From assembly GCA_902523455.1 (NCBI GenBank), contig CABYZG010000001.1:350397-414396 (forward strand): DNA of 64,000 nucleotides, read 5' to 3'. The notes under the pieces are model-generated. The model was not told the DNA's origin and did no database searches. It saw only the letters and a list, made by a program, of their open reading frames with translations. Made by a program: the position numbers and the translations under genes. Of the stretch, positions 42,419-50,924 are shown piece by piece. Source of the stretch: an uncultured Pelagibacteraceae bacterium. GTDB lineage: Bacteria; Pseudomonadota; Alphaproteobacteria; Pelagibacterales; AG-422-B15. Within the stretch, counting starts at the first letter, position 1; each line of letters starts with the position of its first letter.

Positions 42419-43648
42419 TTATTTTTCTTCCGCATCGGGATATAACTCCATAGAAACTGGAGATGCACGACTACTTACTAAAACAGTGGTACCTTGTTCT
42501 TCTAATGGAACCGCAGTCCTTATTGCCATTCTATAAATTCCAAATAGACCCAAACTTGTGTGTATAAGAAATAGGTATATCCAAAATCCAGAGGCGCCGA
42601 TAACGTCAATCGCAAATCCCCCTATGACGGGTCCTAATGTAAGGCCTATACCGCCTGCCAATTGAAGGCCAGAGCTTGCTGCAACCATTTCACTTTTTGA
42701 CAAAAAGTCATTTGTATGTGCAATCGAAAGTGCATAAAGAGGCACAGTCAGACCTCCAAATATGAAAGTAATTACCAAGAGAACTGAGAAAGTATTACCA
42801 AAAATAAGAGCTAAAATAGAGAAGATACCTGCTAAAAAAGCAACAATTACGATAATTGTTCTTCTGTCATAAGTATCTGATAAATAGCCGATAAGATACT
42901 GATTGAGTGCTCCTCCAATAATAAATGTAAACATAAAAATTGATACTTGCTCAATTGATAGTCCACTTTTTAAACCATATATGGTTCCGATACCCCAAAG
43001 AGTTCCATGAGCTAAACCTGTCATTATAGCAGCAATCACTCCAAGAGGCGATGCTTCGTAAAGCTGTTTGATATTCAAAAACTCTGTAACACTGAAATCT
43101 GGTTGTTTACTTACAACAATTAATATTGGAACGAGAGAAATGGAAATTAGAATTGAAACGAGCATAAACAAAGATGCAGTTTCTGGGTTTGCTATATTTA
43201 GAAATAACTGACCTACTGCACTTCCAGCCATACTAACCATCATATAAATAGATAAAGCTTTACCTCTATTATTATTTTCTGATAGGTCATTAATCCAACT
43301 TTCTGCAACGGTGTACATGCCTACAAAACACATTCCAGATATAAAACGCATTAAAAACCATCCAAAGAAACTTACATGAATTGAATGCAAGAGAATTGAG
43401 ATAGAGGCTATTGATGCAAGCGCTGCAAACATTCTTACATGTCCTACACTTTTTATGCGACGGGGTATAAAGAGGGCTCCAGATAAGAATCCAGCATAAT
43501 ATCCAGTAAGTATAATACCTGCTGATGCAGCAGAGTACCCTTCGATTGATGCTCTAACTCCAATCAAGCTACCTTGAAGCCCATTCGCAAGCATTATCAT
43601 TGCAACACCAAAAAATAGGGCCCACGTTCCCTTAAGCAAGCTGTACAT
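42419..43648 (-). CDS. Major facilitator superfamily transporter (YcaD-like)
   Basis: A 409-residue protein with about twelve membrane helices. The N-terminal half has the pattern GIILTGYYAGFLSGALFIPRR (loop 2-3) and FVGMYTVAESWIND, typical of the YcaD-type MFS group. The C-terminal tail is polar. Substrate not predictable. It ends 1 nt from the convergent dehalogenase and follows the membrane methyltransferase on the minus strand. Confidence 0.85.
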   Translation of the reverse strand: MYSLLKGTWALFFGVAMIMLANGLQGSLIGVRASIEGYSAASAGIILTGYYAGFLSGALFIPRRIKSVGHVRMFAALASIASISILLHSIHVSFFGWFLMRFISGMCFVGMYTVAESWINDLSENNNRGKALSIYMMVSMAGSAVGQLFLNIANPETASLFMLVSILISISLVPILIVVSKQPDFSVTEFLNIKQLYEASPLGVIAAIMTGLAHGTLWGIGTIYGLKSGLSIEQVSIFMFTFIIGGALNQYLIGYLSDTYDRRTIIVIVAFLAGIFSILALIFGNTFSVLLVITFIFGGLTVPLYALSIAHTNDFLSKSEMVAASSGLQLAGGIGLTLGPVIGGFAIDVIGASGFWIYLFLIHTSLGLFGIYRMAIRTAVPLEEQGTTVLVSSRASPVSMELYPDAEEK

Positions 43649-43671
43649 ATTTAAAAATTTATGAAATTATT

Positions 43672-44169
43672 TCAAAGCCATCTTCTGACGGACTTCTTAT
43701 AGTCTAAGTAAACATTTCCGAATTCTTTTTCAAGATATTTTTCCTCTGGAATTATTACTCCATATGTTAATAGTGGTATTGATATAGCTGCACTAATTAC
43801 ATACCACCAGGAGTTGAATGCTAGTCCGCAACTTAATAGAATTATAACCATTGCTAAATAAATTGGATTTCTTGAGTATTTAAAACTTCCGCCAACAAAC
43901 AATTGATTTTGAACTGATTTTGGGTGAGGGTTTTCTTCATTGTCGGAAAATATTTTTAAGGTGTAAATAGCCATTAAAAATGAGGAAACTGCAATAATTA
44001 ATCCGATAATTAAAACTATTATACTTCCCTTAAAGAGGGGTAAATGTATGAAAAAACTATCAAGAAGGCTTGATGCTATCAACCCAATCATTAGGGCGTA
44101 AGGAGGAAAAAACGTTGTCCTAGCGCCTTGGGCCCTGACTGTTTTTATAGGATCTTTATTGTTCGCCAT
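43672..44169 (-). CDS. Membrane methyltransferase, isoprenylcysteine/phospholipid type
   Basis: The 165-residue protein has four membrane helices and the PEMT/ICMT SAM-binding signature FKYSRNPIYLAMVII, then PEEKYLEKEFGNVYLDYKKSVRRW near the C-terminus. Family members methylate isoprenylcysteine, phospholipids or other membrane-associated substrates. Acceptor unknown. Upstream of the MFS gene by 23 nt. Confidence 0.83.
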   Translation of the reverse strand: MANNKDPIKTVRAQGARTTFFPPYALMIGLIASSLLDSFFIHLPLFKGSIIVLIIGLIIAVSSFLMAIYTLKIFSDNEENPHPKSVQNQLFVGGSFKYSRNPIYLAMVIILLSCGLAFNSWWYVISAAISIPLLTYGVIIPEEKYLEKEFGNVYLDYKKSVRRWL

Positions 44170-44243
44170 ATTTATGTTTAATTATTTGAATTATCTAATT
44201 TTTTAAGTTAAACCCACACTAAATTATTTGACAAGTATAAATT

Positions 44244-44708
44244 ATGTTTAAGAAAAGACAATCAGTACAGCAAGTTGAAGAGAGCAATGAACTTGCCCCA
44301 AAATTCGATGATAATGGTTTGATAGTTGTTACAACAGTTGATTATCGAACTAATGAAATTTTAATGACAGGTTTTATGAATGAAGAGGCACTTGAAAAAA
44401 CTATTACAACGAAAGAGGCATTTTACTTTAGCAGAAGCCGAAATGCCTTATGGCATAAAGGAGCTAAAAGTGGATATACTCAAAAAATAAAGGAAATCCT
44501 AATAGACGATGATCAAGACGCTCTTTGTTTGAAGGTTGATATAGGAAAAAATGGCGCTAGTTGTCACGTTGGTTATAAGTCTTGTTTTTACCGCGAAATT
44601 GACTTAGAAGATACTGCAAATAAGTCTGGGTTAAGGTTCACCACAGAAGAAAAAGTTTTTGATCCTGATGAAGTTTATGGTGATGAACCTAATCCAACTA
44701 AATTATAA
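44244..44708 (+). CDS. hisI: Phosphoribosyl-AMP cyclohydrolase
   Basis: HisI opens the adenine ring of PR-AMP, step 3 of histidine synthesis. The 154-residue protein has the signature VDYRTNEILMTGFMNEEAL, SRSRNALWHKGAKSG, and the zinc cysteines in DALCLKV and ASCHVGYKSCFYR. It is a stand-alone HisI with no HisE fusion and lies apart from other his genes. No clear Shine-Dalgarno precedes the ATG. Confidence 0.95.
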   Translation: MFKKRQSVQQVEESNELAPKFDDNGLIVVTTVDYRTNEILMTGFMNEEALEKTITTKEAFYFSRSRNALWHKGAKSGYTQKIKEILIDDDQDALCLKVDIGKNGASCHVGYKSCFYREIDLEDTANKSGLRFTTEEKVFDPDEVYGDEPNPTKL

Positions 44709-44719
44709 AGGAAAATAAA

Positions 44720-44905
44720 ATGGCTGTCCCAAAGAGTAAGATATCGAATTCTAAAAGAGGTATGAGAAGATCTCATTTGCGTCTAAAGGGAAAAAATTTT
44801 ATTGAAGATAAAGAATCTGGTGAAATGAGACTTTCTCATCATGTTGATATGACAACTGGTACTTATAATGGAAAGAAAATCTTTACACCAAAAGCAGAAA
44901 AATAA
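44720..44905 (+). CDS. rpmF: 50S ribosomal protein L32
   Basis: The 61-residue basic protein begins MAVPKSKISNSKRGMRRSH, diagnostic of L32; HHVDMTTGTYNGKK is also typical. The zinc-binding cysteines of some L32 proteins are absent, as usual in Alphaproteobacteria. AAAGGAAAA precedes the ATG. It lies 11 nt after hisI. Confidence 0.96.
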   Translation: MAVPKSKISNSKRGMRRSHLRLKGKNFIEDKESGEMRLSHHVDMTTGTYNGKKIFTPKAEK

Positions 44906-44906
44906 T

Positions 44907-45890
44907 TCAACCCCAACAAAGATCTTCCTTAACTAGCATCATACCGTTTTCATAAATAAGTCCGTTTTTTCTATCGTTAGCTATAAAGCAAGGTCCATCG
45001 AGATCTATAAAATCTGCGTATTCATATAGCGGTAATAACGGTAACATTGATAAGGAACTTGAGACCATGCATCCAAGCATGATATTTAGATCTAACTTTT
45101 TTGCTTCTTTGACTATTTTTAATGCTTCTGAAAGGCCGCCAGTTTTATCAAGTTTAATATTTATCGTATTATATTTATGAGCCATTTTTGCCAAATCAGA
45201 ACTGTCATGAAATGACTCATCTGCACAAATAGAAACAGGAAAATTTAATCCTTTTAACTCATTGTCATTTTCAGATAAAAGTGGTTGTTCTATTAAATCA
45301 ATCTTTGTTTTTACAAATAAATCAGCGTTTGATTTTAAGTCATCTATATTGAATGCCTCGTTAGCATCAACGATTATTACTTTATTTGGAGAAAGCTCTC
45401 TTGTTTTTGTTAAGATTTCGTGAAGATTGTTTTTATTAACTTTTAATTTAAATGTTGGAAATTCTTGATGATTACTAACATCCTCTATCATTTTTTCTGG
45501 CTCATCTAACACTACGGTATAGCTACCAGGTAATGTAGTCGGCTTTGCAACTCCCATTACTTTCCAAATCGAGGTATTTTTCATCTTACATTTGAGATCC
45601 CACATTGCGCAGTCAATTGCATTTCTTGCTGCCCCATTTTTTAAGAAACGATCGAGATTAGTTAGGTTGATATTACCTTCTTCAATGTCAGGTTTTAAAT
45701 TATAAATTTCCGAAGTTACACTATCAATAGTTTCATCATACCTTTTATAAGGAACACACTCGCCATAACCATAGAAATTATTCGTTTCTATCTTTACTTC
45801 GATTGTTTCGGCTGTAGTTTTAGAGCCTCTAGAAATATTAAATGATTTATTTAAATCCCAAGATATATGCTTTATCTGAATATTGGACAT
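44907..45890 (-). CDS. dgcA: N-acetyl-D-glutamate racemase DgcA / dipeptide epimerase-like enolase-superfamily protein
   Basis: An enolase-superfamily enzyme of 327 residues. The catalytic elements are KLKVNK (KxK), the metal ligands VDANEAF, IDLIEQP and ADESFHD, and a late lysine in NIKLDKTGG. Such proteins are often called L-Ala-D/L-Glu epimerases. The adjacent upstream gene is of the DgcN family; this pairing is known in marine bacteria, where DgcN acetylates D-glutamate and DgcA racemises N-acetyl-D-glutamate. I therefore prefer DgcA. Start ATG 45890 avoids a 35-nt overlap with dgcN. Confidence 0.75.
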   Translation of the reverse strand: MSNIQIKHISWDLNKSFNISRGSKTTAETIEVKIETNNFYGYGECVPYKRYDETIDSVTSEIYNLKPDIEEGNINLTNLDRFLKNGAARNAIDCAMWDLKCKMKNTSIWKVMGVAKPTTLPGSYTVVLDEPEKMIEDVSNHQEFPTFKLKVNKNNLHEILTKTRELSPNKVIIVDANEAFNIDDLKSNADLFVKTKIDLIEQPLLSENDNELKGLNFPVSICADESFHDSSDLAKMAHKYNTINIKLDKTGGLSEALKIVKEAKKLDLNIMLGCMVSSSLSMLPLLPLYEYADFIDLDGPCFIANDRKNGLIYENGMMLVKEDLCWG

Positions 45891-45897
45891 TAATGTT

Positions 45898-46893
45898 TCA
45901 AATTTTCTCAATAATCCGAATGAATGGATCAAGGTTGTCTTGTAAAGGGTCTAAACATGGTAAGTCATATTCTTTAGATAATCTATCCTTATGATCACTT
46001 GCCTCAGATTGACAATTTGATGTATTAAGTGCAATGCCAATACATTGTATTTGCTTATTAGTAAGCTTACCATTTTGTATTGTCTGATCTATAACCTCTC
46101 TGATGCTCGGTAAAGGTGTATCCACGCCTCTCATATTAGTTCGTGTTGGTTCATGACATACAACAAATGCATCTGGTTGGCTTCCATGAAGCAATCCAAG
46201 TGAAACTCCTGCGAATGAAGGATGAAATAGAGATCCCTGACCTTCAATAATATCCCAGTGATTATCATCATTGTCAGGCGATAACCATTCAACTGCTCCT
46301 GAGATGAAATCAGAAACAATAGCATCAATCGCAATGCCACTTTCTGCAATTAAGATTCCAGTTTGTCCAGTTGCCTTGAAAGATGCATCTATTTGATTGC
46401 TCTGCATCGCTTTTTCAATTGCGAGTGCTGTATATTTCTTTCCCACAGAACAATCTGTTCCAACAGTAAGGAGTCTTTTGCCTGATCGTTTTCCTCCTTT
46501 TCCTGTCTGAAATTGTTTATCACTAAACCGTAAATCATGAAGTTGAACATTATTTCTTTTAGCCGCTTCTGCAATTTCACTAAAAGAAGATAGTCTTGAA
46601 TGCATTCCGCTGGCTACATTCATTCCAGATGATATTGCATTAATTATAATGGATTTCCATTCTTCAGGCATAACTCCACCGGCATTCACTATGCCAATTA
46701 CAAATGTTTTAGCACCATTCTTAACAGCTTCTTCTATACTCATTTCCTGTAAACCTAAGCTAGATTTGGCATTTGGAAGGCTCATTTGACCGATACACCA
46801 ATCTGGACGCCAGTAATTTACTCCTGCAGCAGTCTTTATTGCCAAATCATCTTTTGCGTCTCCAAGAAATAATAAATACGGCTTTGATATCAT
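45898..46893 (-). CDS. dgcN: D-glutamate N-acetyltransferase, DgcN/DUF1611 family
   Basis: The 331-residue protein belongs to DUF1611. It has an N-terminal domain with YWRPDWCIGQMSLPNAKSS and NAGGVMPEEW, and a C-terminal P-loop domain with VGTDCSVGKKYTALAIE and DIIEGQGSLFHPSFAG. DgcN uses acetyl-CoA to make N-acetyl-D-glutamate, letting cells recycle D-amino acids from peptidoglycan or dissolved matter. Position directly upstream of the DgcA-like gene supports this role. The assignment is by family and context. Confidence 0.77.
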   Translation of the reverse strand: MISKPYLLFLGDAKDDLAIKTAAGVNYWRPDWCIGQMSLPNAKSSLGLQEMSIEEAVKNGAKTFVIGIVNAGGVMPEEWKSIIINAISSGMNVASGMHSRLSSFSEIAEAAKRNNVQLHDLRFSDKQFQTGKGGKRSGKRLLTVGTDCSVGKKYTALAIEKAMQSNQIDASFKATGQTGILIAESGIAIDAIVSDFISGAVEWLSPDNDDNHWDIIEGQGSLFHPSFAGVSLGLLHGSQPDAFVVCHEPTRTNMRGVDTPLPSIREVIDQTIQNGKLTNKQIQCIGIALNTSNCQSEASDHKDRLSKEYDLPCLDPLQDNLDPFIRIIEKI

Positions 46894-46914
46894 GTTAATA
46901 AGTTAATGTTTGAG

Positions 46915-46946
46915 TGGGGATAAGTGTGCTTAATTCATGTGGATAA
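46915..46946. promoter_or_regulatory. Two DnaA-box-like sites
   Basis: TGTGGATAA (46938-46946) is the exact complement of the consensus DnaA box TTATCCACA. TGGGGATAA (46915-46923) differs at one position and has the same orientation. They lie 14 bp apart in a divergent intergenic region of 251 bp, followed by an AT-rich stretch. Confidence 0.5.
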
Positions 46947-47009
46947 CTTTTTTGCATAAATAACCCCTTGTTTCAAAAAAAATACCTTTCTAGTATGATC
47001 GTTCGCAAT

Positions 47010-47087
47010 GAGACGTTCATGCGTTTCGGGGTTCGACCGGCCCCAGAAAAAGCGCTAAAGTGAGAAAATTCTTGCTTTGGCGCTTTT
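47010..47087 (+). ncRNA. Candidate structured small RNA with intrinsic terminator
   Basis: After TATGAT (46994-46999), a good -10, three hairpins follow back to back: GAGACG-TTCATG-CGTTTC (47010-47027), GGGG-TTCGACCGG-CCCC (47028-47044), and a 14-bp terminator stem AAAAAGCGCTAAAG / CTTTGGCGCTTTTT (47047-47087) ending in T. The GC content of the first two hairpins is far above the surroundings. The same DNA contains a 16-codon frame (47008-47058, MRRSCVSGFDRPQKKR), so a leader peptide is the alternative. I cannot match it to a known RNA family. Confidence 0.55.
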
Positions 47088-47144
47088 TTGATGTATTTGA
47101 TCCCCTTAAGCAATGCATTTTTAAATATTCTCAAAAAAATCTCA

Positions 47145-47465
47145 ATGGCAAAGATCAAATATATCGAATTTAGCGGTGCGGAGCACGAAATTGATGTTAG
47201 TAGTGGGCTGACTGTCATGGAGGGTGCGATTAAGAATAAAATACCTGGCATTGATGCAGATTGTGGCGGTGCATGTGCATGTGCTACTTGTCATGTATAT
47301 GTAGCAAAAGAATGGATAGAAAAACTGCCTCCAAAAGAGGACTCTGAGGAAGATATGCTGGATTTTGCTTTCGACGTAAAAGATAACAGCAGATTAAGCT
47401 GTCAAATTACTGTTTCTGATGAGCTAGACGGTTTAGTTGTTAATATGCCTGAGAAGCAGTTTTAA
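47145..47465 (+). CDS. [2Fe-2S] ferredoxin, adrenodoxin type
   Basis: The 106-residue protein has the vertebrate-type cluster ligands Cys40, Cys46, Cys49 and Cys86 (C-x5-C-x2-C ... C), within [17 protein letters not shown] and RLSCQI. Such ferredoxins serve cytochrome P450s, Rieske oxygenases or Fe-S assembly. I start at ATG 47145 (MAKIKYIEF), ignoring an N-terminal extension that runs back into the terminator. A ferredoxin reductase gene lies 1.2 kb downstream and could be its partner. Confidence 0.9.
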   Translation: MAKIKYIEFSGAEHEIDVSSGLTVMEGAIKNKIPGIDADCGGACACATCHVYVAKEWIEKLPPKEDSEEDMLDFAFDVKDNSRLSCQITVSDELDGLVVNMPEKQF

Positions 47466-47989
47466 GACCCCTCAAGACTACAGTCTAAACTATTTTGTAT
47501 CTCATTTAATATATCAATTTTTGAACCATCTCCTATGAACTGTCTCATTAACATAAGGCCATTATTAGAAGGAGAAACAACTACAAACCCATCATTTACC
47601 TTTGTTGGCATAGAATTAGGTCCAAACAAATAAATTTTAAGCTTGCCAAAGTTGTGCACGTTTTCATTTATTGTAGAAAAGTTATCAGTATTTTCTGAAA
47701 AGAACGATATCGACCAATAAGACTCAGGCACTTCAGTTTCTATAACCAATGGAAAGTACGTAACGTCATAAGCACATCCACCATAAAGTATATCGGCGCT
47801 TGGTCTTATAACTTCAGTAAATTCTGAGTCAGGTAAATCGCGAGCAAATGAATTATTAATCATATTTTGCTCTTCCCAATTTCTACCAATAAACTTCATC
47901 ATTAAACTAGGTGTGTAGTAAATTATCACTAGATGAAGTGAAAATCCAACGAGCACAAGTGCAAATAATTTTTTAATTACATTACTCAT
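47462..47989 (-). CDS. DUF1254-type membrane-anchored protein
   Basis: The product of about 175 residues (start ATG 47989) has one N-terminal membrane helix, then a soluble domain with [38 protein letters not shown] and [17 protein letters not shown], resembling small DUF1254 proteins. It overlaps the DUF1214-type gene by 8 nt; these two types commonly occur as a pair. Function unknown. Convergent with the ferredoxin gene, overlapping by 4 nt. Confidence 0.7.
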   Translation of the reverse strand: MSNVIKKLFALVLVGFSLHLVIIYYTPSLMMKFIGRNWEEQNMINNSFARDLPDSEFTEVIRPSADILYGGCAYDVTYFPLVIETEVPESYWSISFFSENTDNFSTINENVHNFGKLKIYLFGPNSMPTKVNDGFVVVSPSNNGLMLMRQFIGDGSKIDILNEIQNSLDCSLEGS

Positions 47990-48581
47990 CCTCACACTCC
48001 AATTTTTCAATAACTGGCAAATCTACTCTCTTTAATTTTGAGAAATATTCTTCACCTGGTAAATAAATTCTTAATGCGACGGAAAAACTCTCATCACTAG
48101 GTGTCCTAATCCAATTTTTTTCAGCTACTTTTGAAATAAAATTATTGTCGTTAGTTAAAAAAATATCAAACCCACCATCGACATTGAAATCAATTATTTC
48201 ACTATTTAAAGCATATATTTTTTCATTATTTTCAACTAAATAACCGTCCTCATTATAAACGGTGATACTCCACCATCTTGACTCAATATCATTTCCAAAA
48301 AGATGATAAGTACAGTTGCCTTGTAATTTTATCTCTTCAATATCATTATATGCATGGAAATATGCAGCTTCTGGCTTTGCCAATGCAAATGTTCCTCTCA
48401 TTGCGACATTTGCTCTTGTATAAATATCTCTATTTTTATCGCCTGGAGATGGTAAAATCTGCCAATTGTCATTCTTGATGAATGCAAATTCTTCGTAAAG
48501 CTTGGAGGAAGCATAAGTAAAGGCTACAGCAATCAATATTACCGCAATTAAATATAATAGGTATCTGCGCAATAAAATCAT
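47982..48581 (-). CDS. DUF1214-type membrane-anchored protein
   Basis: The 199-residue protein has an N-terminal membrane helix (about 6-24) and the DUF1214 pattern RWWSITVYNEDGYLVENNEK, then EKNWIRTP and LRIYLPGEEYF. The pair with the DUF1254-type gene is a recurrent membrane unit of unknown function in Alphaproteobacteria. Divergent from the ferredoxin reductase. Confidence 0.75.
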   Translation of the reverse strand: MILLRRYLLYLIAVILIAVAFTYASSKLYEEFAFIKNDNWQILPSPGDKNRDIYTRANVAMRGTFALAKPEAAYFHAYNDIEEIKLQGNCTYHLFGNDIESRWWSITVYNEDGYLVENNEKIYALNSEIIDFNVDGGFDIFLTNDNNFISKVAEKNWIRTPSDESFSVALRIYLPGEEYFSKLKRVDLPVIEKLECEDE

Positions 48582-48633
48582 TGTATAATCAATAAGTAAT
48601 ATTATTTATTATCATATAACAAGGAATAAATAT

Positions 48634-49659
48634 ATGTCTGAAACTATCAAGACTGATTGTCTAATTATTGGAGCGGGCCCTGTCGGTCTGTTTGCAGTAT
48701 TTGAGTTAGGTATATTAGGACTAGACAGTCACGTTGTAGATAATCTTGACAAAATTGGAGGACAATGTGCTGAGTTATATCCAGACAAACCAATTTATGA
48801 TATACCTGCGCTTCCAGAGTGTACTGGATTATCATTAATTGAAAATTTACAAAAACAAATCAAGCCATTTAATACACCGTTTCACCTTAATGAAAGAATT
48901 GATGAAATAATAAATACTGGTGACTTATGGAAACTTAAAACTACTAGCAATAAAGTTTTTGAAACTCCTAATATATTTATAGCTGGTGGCGTTGGCTCAT
49001 TCGAGCCACGAAAACCACCAATTGAAAATGTATCTAAATATGAAAATAAAGGTATTCAATATTCGATACCAGATAAAAACTTTTATAAAGACAAAAAGAT
49101 TATAATTTTTGGTGGAGGTGATAGCGCGCTTGACTGGACTGTTGAACTTTCAAAAATTGCTTCTCATGTAACATTAGTTCATAGACGTGATGAGTTTAAA
49201 GCAGCTAATCACACAGTTAATTTAATGAAACAACTTGTTAAAGAAGGTCAAGTTGACTTGATCACAAAAAATCAGATTAGTGATGTTAAGGGCAGTGATA
49301 GAGTTGAAAAAGCAATCATAAAAGATAATGACGGAAATGAAAAAATTATAGATTGTGACGAAATCTTAATTTTTTATGGACTTAAAATGGAGCTTGGACC
49401 CATTAATGATTGGGGCCTAAATTTGAATGAAAAACAAATTGAGGTGAATACGGAAAATTTTGAAACGAATTTATCAGGTGTATTTGCAATGGGAGACATT
49501 TCTTATTACCCAGGTAAACTAAAGTTAATTCTATCAGGCTTTCATGAAGCCGCCCTAGCAGCACAGAAAGCATTTATACGCGCTAGACCAGATGAAACGC
49601 TAACTTTTCGATACACAACTTCATCAAGCGATATTCAAAAAAAATTAGGTGTAAAATAA
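48634..49659 (+). CDS. Ferredoxin--NADP(+) reductase, thioredoxin-reductase-like type
   Basis: The 341-residue flavoprotein has an FAD loop GAGPVGLFAVFELG, the FNR-specific KIGGQCAELYPDKPIYDIPA, an NADP loop GGGDSALDW and a second FAD motif GVFAMGDISYYPGKLKLI. No CxxC redox motif is present, separating it from thioredoxin reductases. It could reduce the ferredoxin at 47145. Strong AAGGAAT site 8 nt before the ATG; first gene of a four-gene run. Confidence 0.92.
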   Translation: MSETIKTDCLIIGAGPVGLFAVFELGILGLDSHVVDNLDKIGGQCAELYPDKPIYDIPALPECTGLSLIENLQKQIKPFNTPFHLNERIDEIINTGDLWKLKTTSNKVFETPNIFIAGGVGSFEPRKPPIENVSKYENKGIQYSIPDKNFYKDKKIIIFGGGDSALDWTVELSKIASHVTLVHRRDEFKAANHTVNLMKQLVKEGQVDLITKNQISDVKGSDRVEKAIIKDNDGNEKIIDCDEILIFYGLKMELGPINDWGLNLNEKQIEVNTENFETNLSGVFAMGDISYYPGKLKLILSGFHEAALAAQKAFIRARPDETLTFRYTTSSSDIQKKLGVK

Positions 49660-50286
49660 TTGCTGCAAAAACTATACGATAAATATATTTGTCCACATCT
49701 CATTAATTATGCGATGCAAATGAAACCATTTAGAAAACAAAGAGAAAAAGTAATACCCTTTGCGTCTGGTAGAATATTAGAAATAGGTATTGGTTCAGGA
49801 TTAAATTTTAATTATTACAATAAAGTAAATGTATCTGAGGTGTTTGCTGTTGAGCCAGATGGCGTATTGTTGAAAAAAGCAAAACAAAATGCAGAATTAA
49901 ACAATATAGATTTGAATATCCAACAACTTAAGGCTGAGGAGTTGCCTTTCGATAATAACTCATTTGATACAGTGATTAGCACTTACACAATGTGTTCCAT
50001 TCCTGGCTTAGGCAGTGCTATGTCTGAAATAAACAGAGTTATGAAACCAAACGCTAAATTTCTATTCTCTGAACATGGCAAATCTCCTGACTCAAATGTT
50101 TTGAAATGGCAAAAAAGAATGAACGGGTTTCAAAAAAGGATAGCGGGCGGTTGTCATCTTGATGTAGATATTCCAAATGAAATAACGAAAGCTAATTTTA
50201 AAATAGATAAAATAGACAGCATGTATGTTCCTGGACCAAAATTTTTAAGCTATCATTACTGGGGCGCCGCTAGTCCGCTAAAATAA
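49660..50286 (+). CDS. Class I SAM-dependent methyltransferase
   Basis: The 208-residue protein has motif I ILEIGIGSGLNFNYY, an acidic motif II (VEPDG), FDTVISTYTMCSIPG and a GGCHLDVDI segment near the end, placing it with UbiE/PmtA-like methyltransferases. Translation begins at TTG directly after the reductase stop. Substrate unknown; the neighbouring O-methyltransferase and monooxygenase suggest a shared small-molecule pathway, but this is inference. Confidence 0.82.
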   Translation: MLQKLYDKYICPHLINYAMQMKPFRKQREKVIPFASGRILEIGIGSGLNFNYYNKVNVSEVFAVEPDGVLLKKAKQNAELNNIDLNIQQLKAEELPFDNNSFDTVISTYTMCSIPGLGSAMSEINRVMKPNAKFLFSEHGKSPDSNVLKWQKRMNGFQKRIAGGCHLDVDIPNEITKANFKIDKIDSMYVPGPKFLSYHYWGAASPLK

Positions 50287-50289
50287 GTT

Positions 50290-50919
50290 ATGTTGATGCG
50301 ACAAACTTTGGATTATGTTTTTTCAAATGCTGAAAGAAACAATCCGAAATCTATACTGCAAACAATAGATAATTTTGTGTTAGAGAGTGGTCAATTCTTA
50401 ATGAATGTCGGTCCAGAAAAAGGAGAAATTTTAAAAAATCATCTTTTAAAGTCAGAACCAAATAATGTAATAGAGTTAGGAACTTTTATTGGATATTCAG
50501 CAGTATTAATCTCATCAACTATTGGAGAAAAAAGTCAATTAACTTCGATTGACTCAGACATTCACTCTATAGAAATAGCGAAAGAATTAATTAACTTTGC
50601 TGGACTGGATCATAAGGTAAACTTGATGCACGGAAGTGCTGAGGAAATAATACCAAAATTAAATTTCAATGCTGATTTTGTATTTATTGACCATGCGAAG
50701 AAAAAGTATCTTTCGGATTTAAAACTTTTGGAATCAAAGGGCATAATTGTCAAAAATTCTGTAGTATTTGCTGATAATGTTGGGATTTTTAAAGATGAAA
50801 TGGCTGAATATTTCGACCATGTGAGAGAATCCGGGGAATATCTGTCTCAAAATTTTAGCTCGAAATTAGAGTATAGAAATAATATATATGATGCAGTGGA
50901 AATATCGATTAAGAATTAA
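50290..50919 (+). CDS. O-methyltransferase, catechol O-methyltransferase-like
   Basis: The 209-residue protein has the COMT-type motif VIELGTFIGYSAVLIS, DSDIHSIEIAKELI, the metal/catalytic FIDHAKKKYLSDL and a late FADNVG. These closely follow COMT, in which Mg2+ positions a catechol. An in-frame ATG at 50296 is an alternative start. It lies 3 nt after the other methyltransferase. Confidence 0.83.
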   Translation: MLMRQTLDYVFSNAERNNPKSILQTIDNFVLESGQFLMNVGPEKGEILKNHLLKSEPNNVIELGTFIGYSAVLISSTIGEKSQLTSIDSDIHSIEIAKELINFAGLDHKVNLMHGSAEEIIPKLNFNADFVFIDHAKKKYLSDLKLLESKGIIVKNSVVFADNVGIFKDEMAEYFDHVRESGEYLSQNFSSKLEYRNNIYDAVEISIKN

Positions 50920-50924
50920 TATCA

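Noticed and set aside
44228..44233. Perfect TTGACA just upstream of hisI
   Set aside because: A -10 at normal spacing would fall inside the hisI coding sequence, so this hexamer cannot serve hisI as a standard promoter.
47028..47044. GGGGTTCGACCGGCCCC as a tRNA T-arm
   Set aside because: The pairing does not leave a standard 5-bp T-stem with a 7-nt loop, and no acceptor, anticodon or D arm surrounds it.
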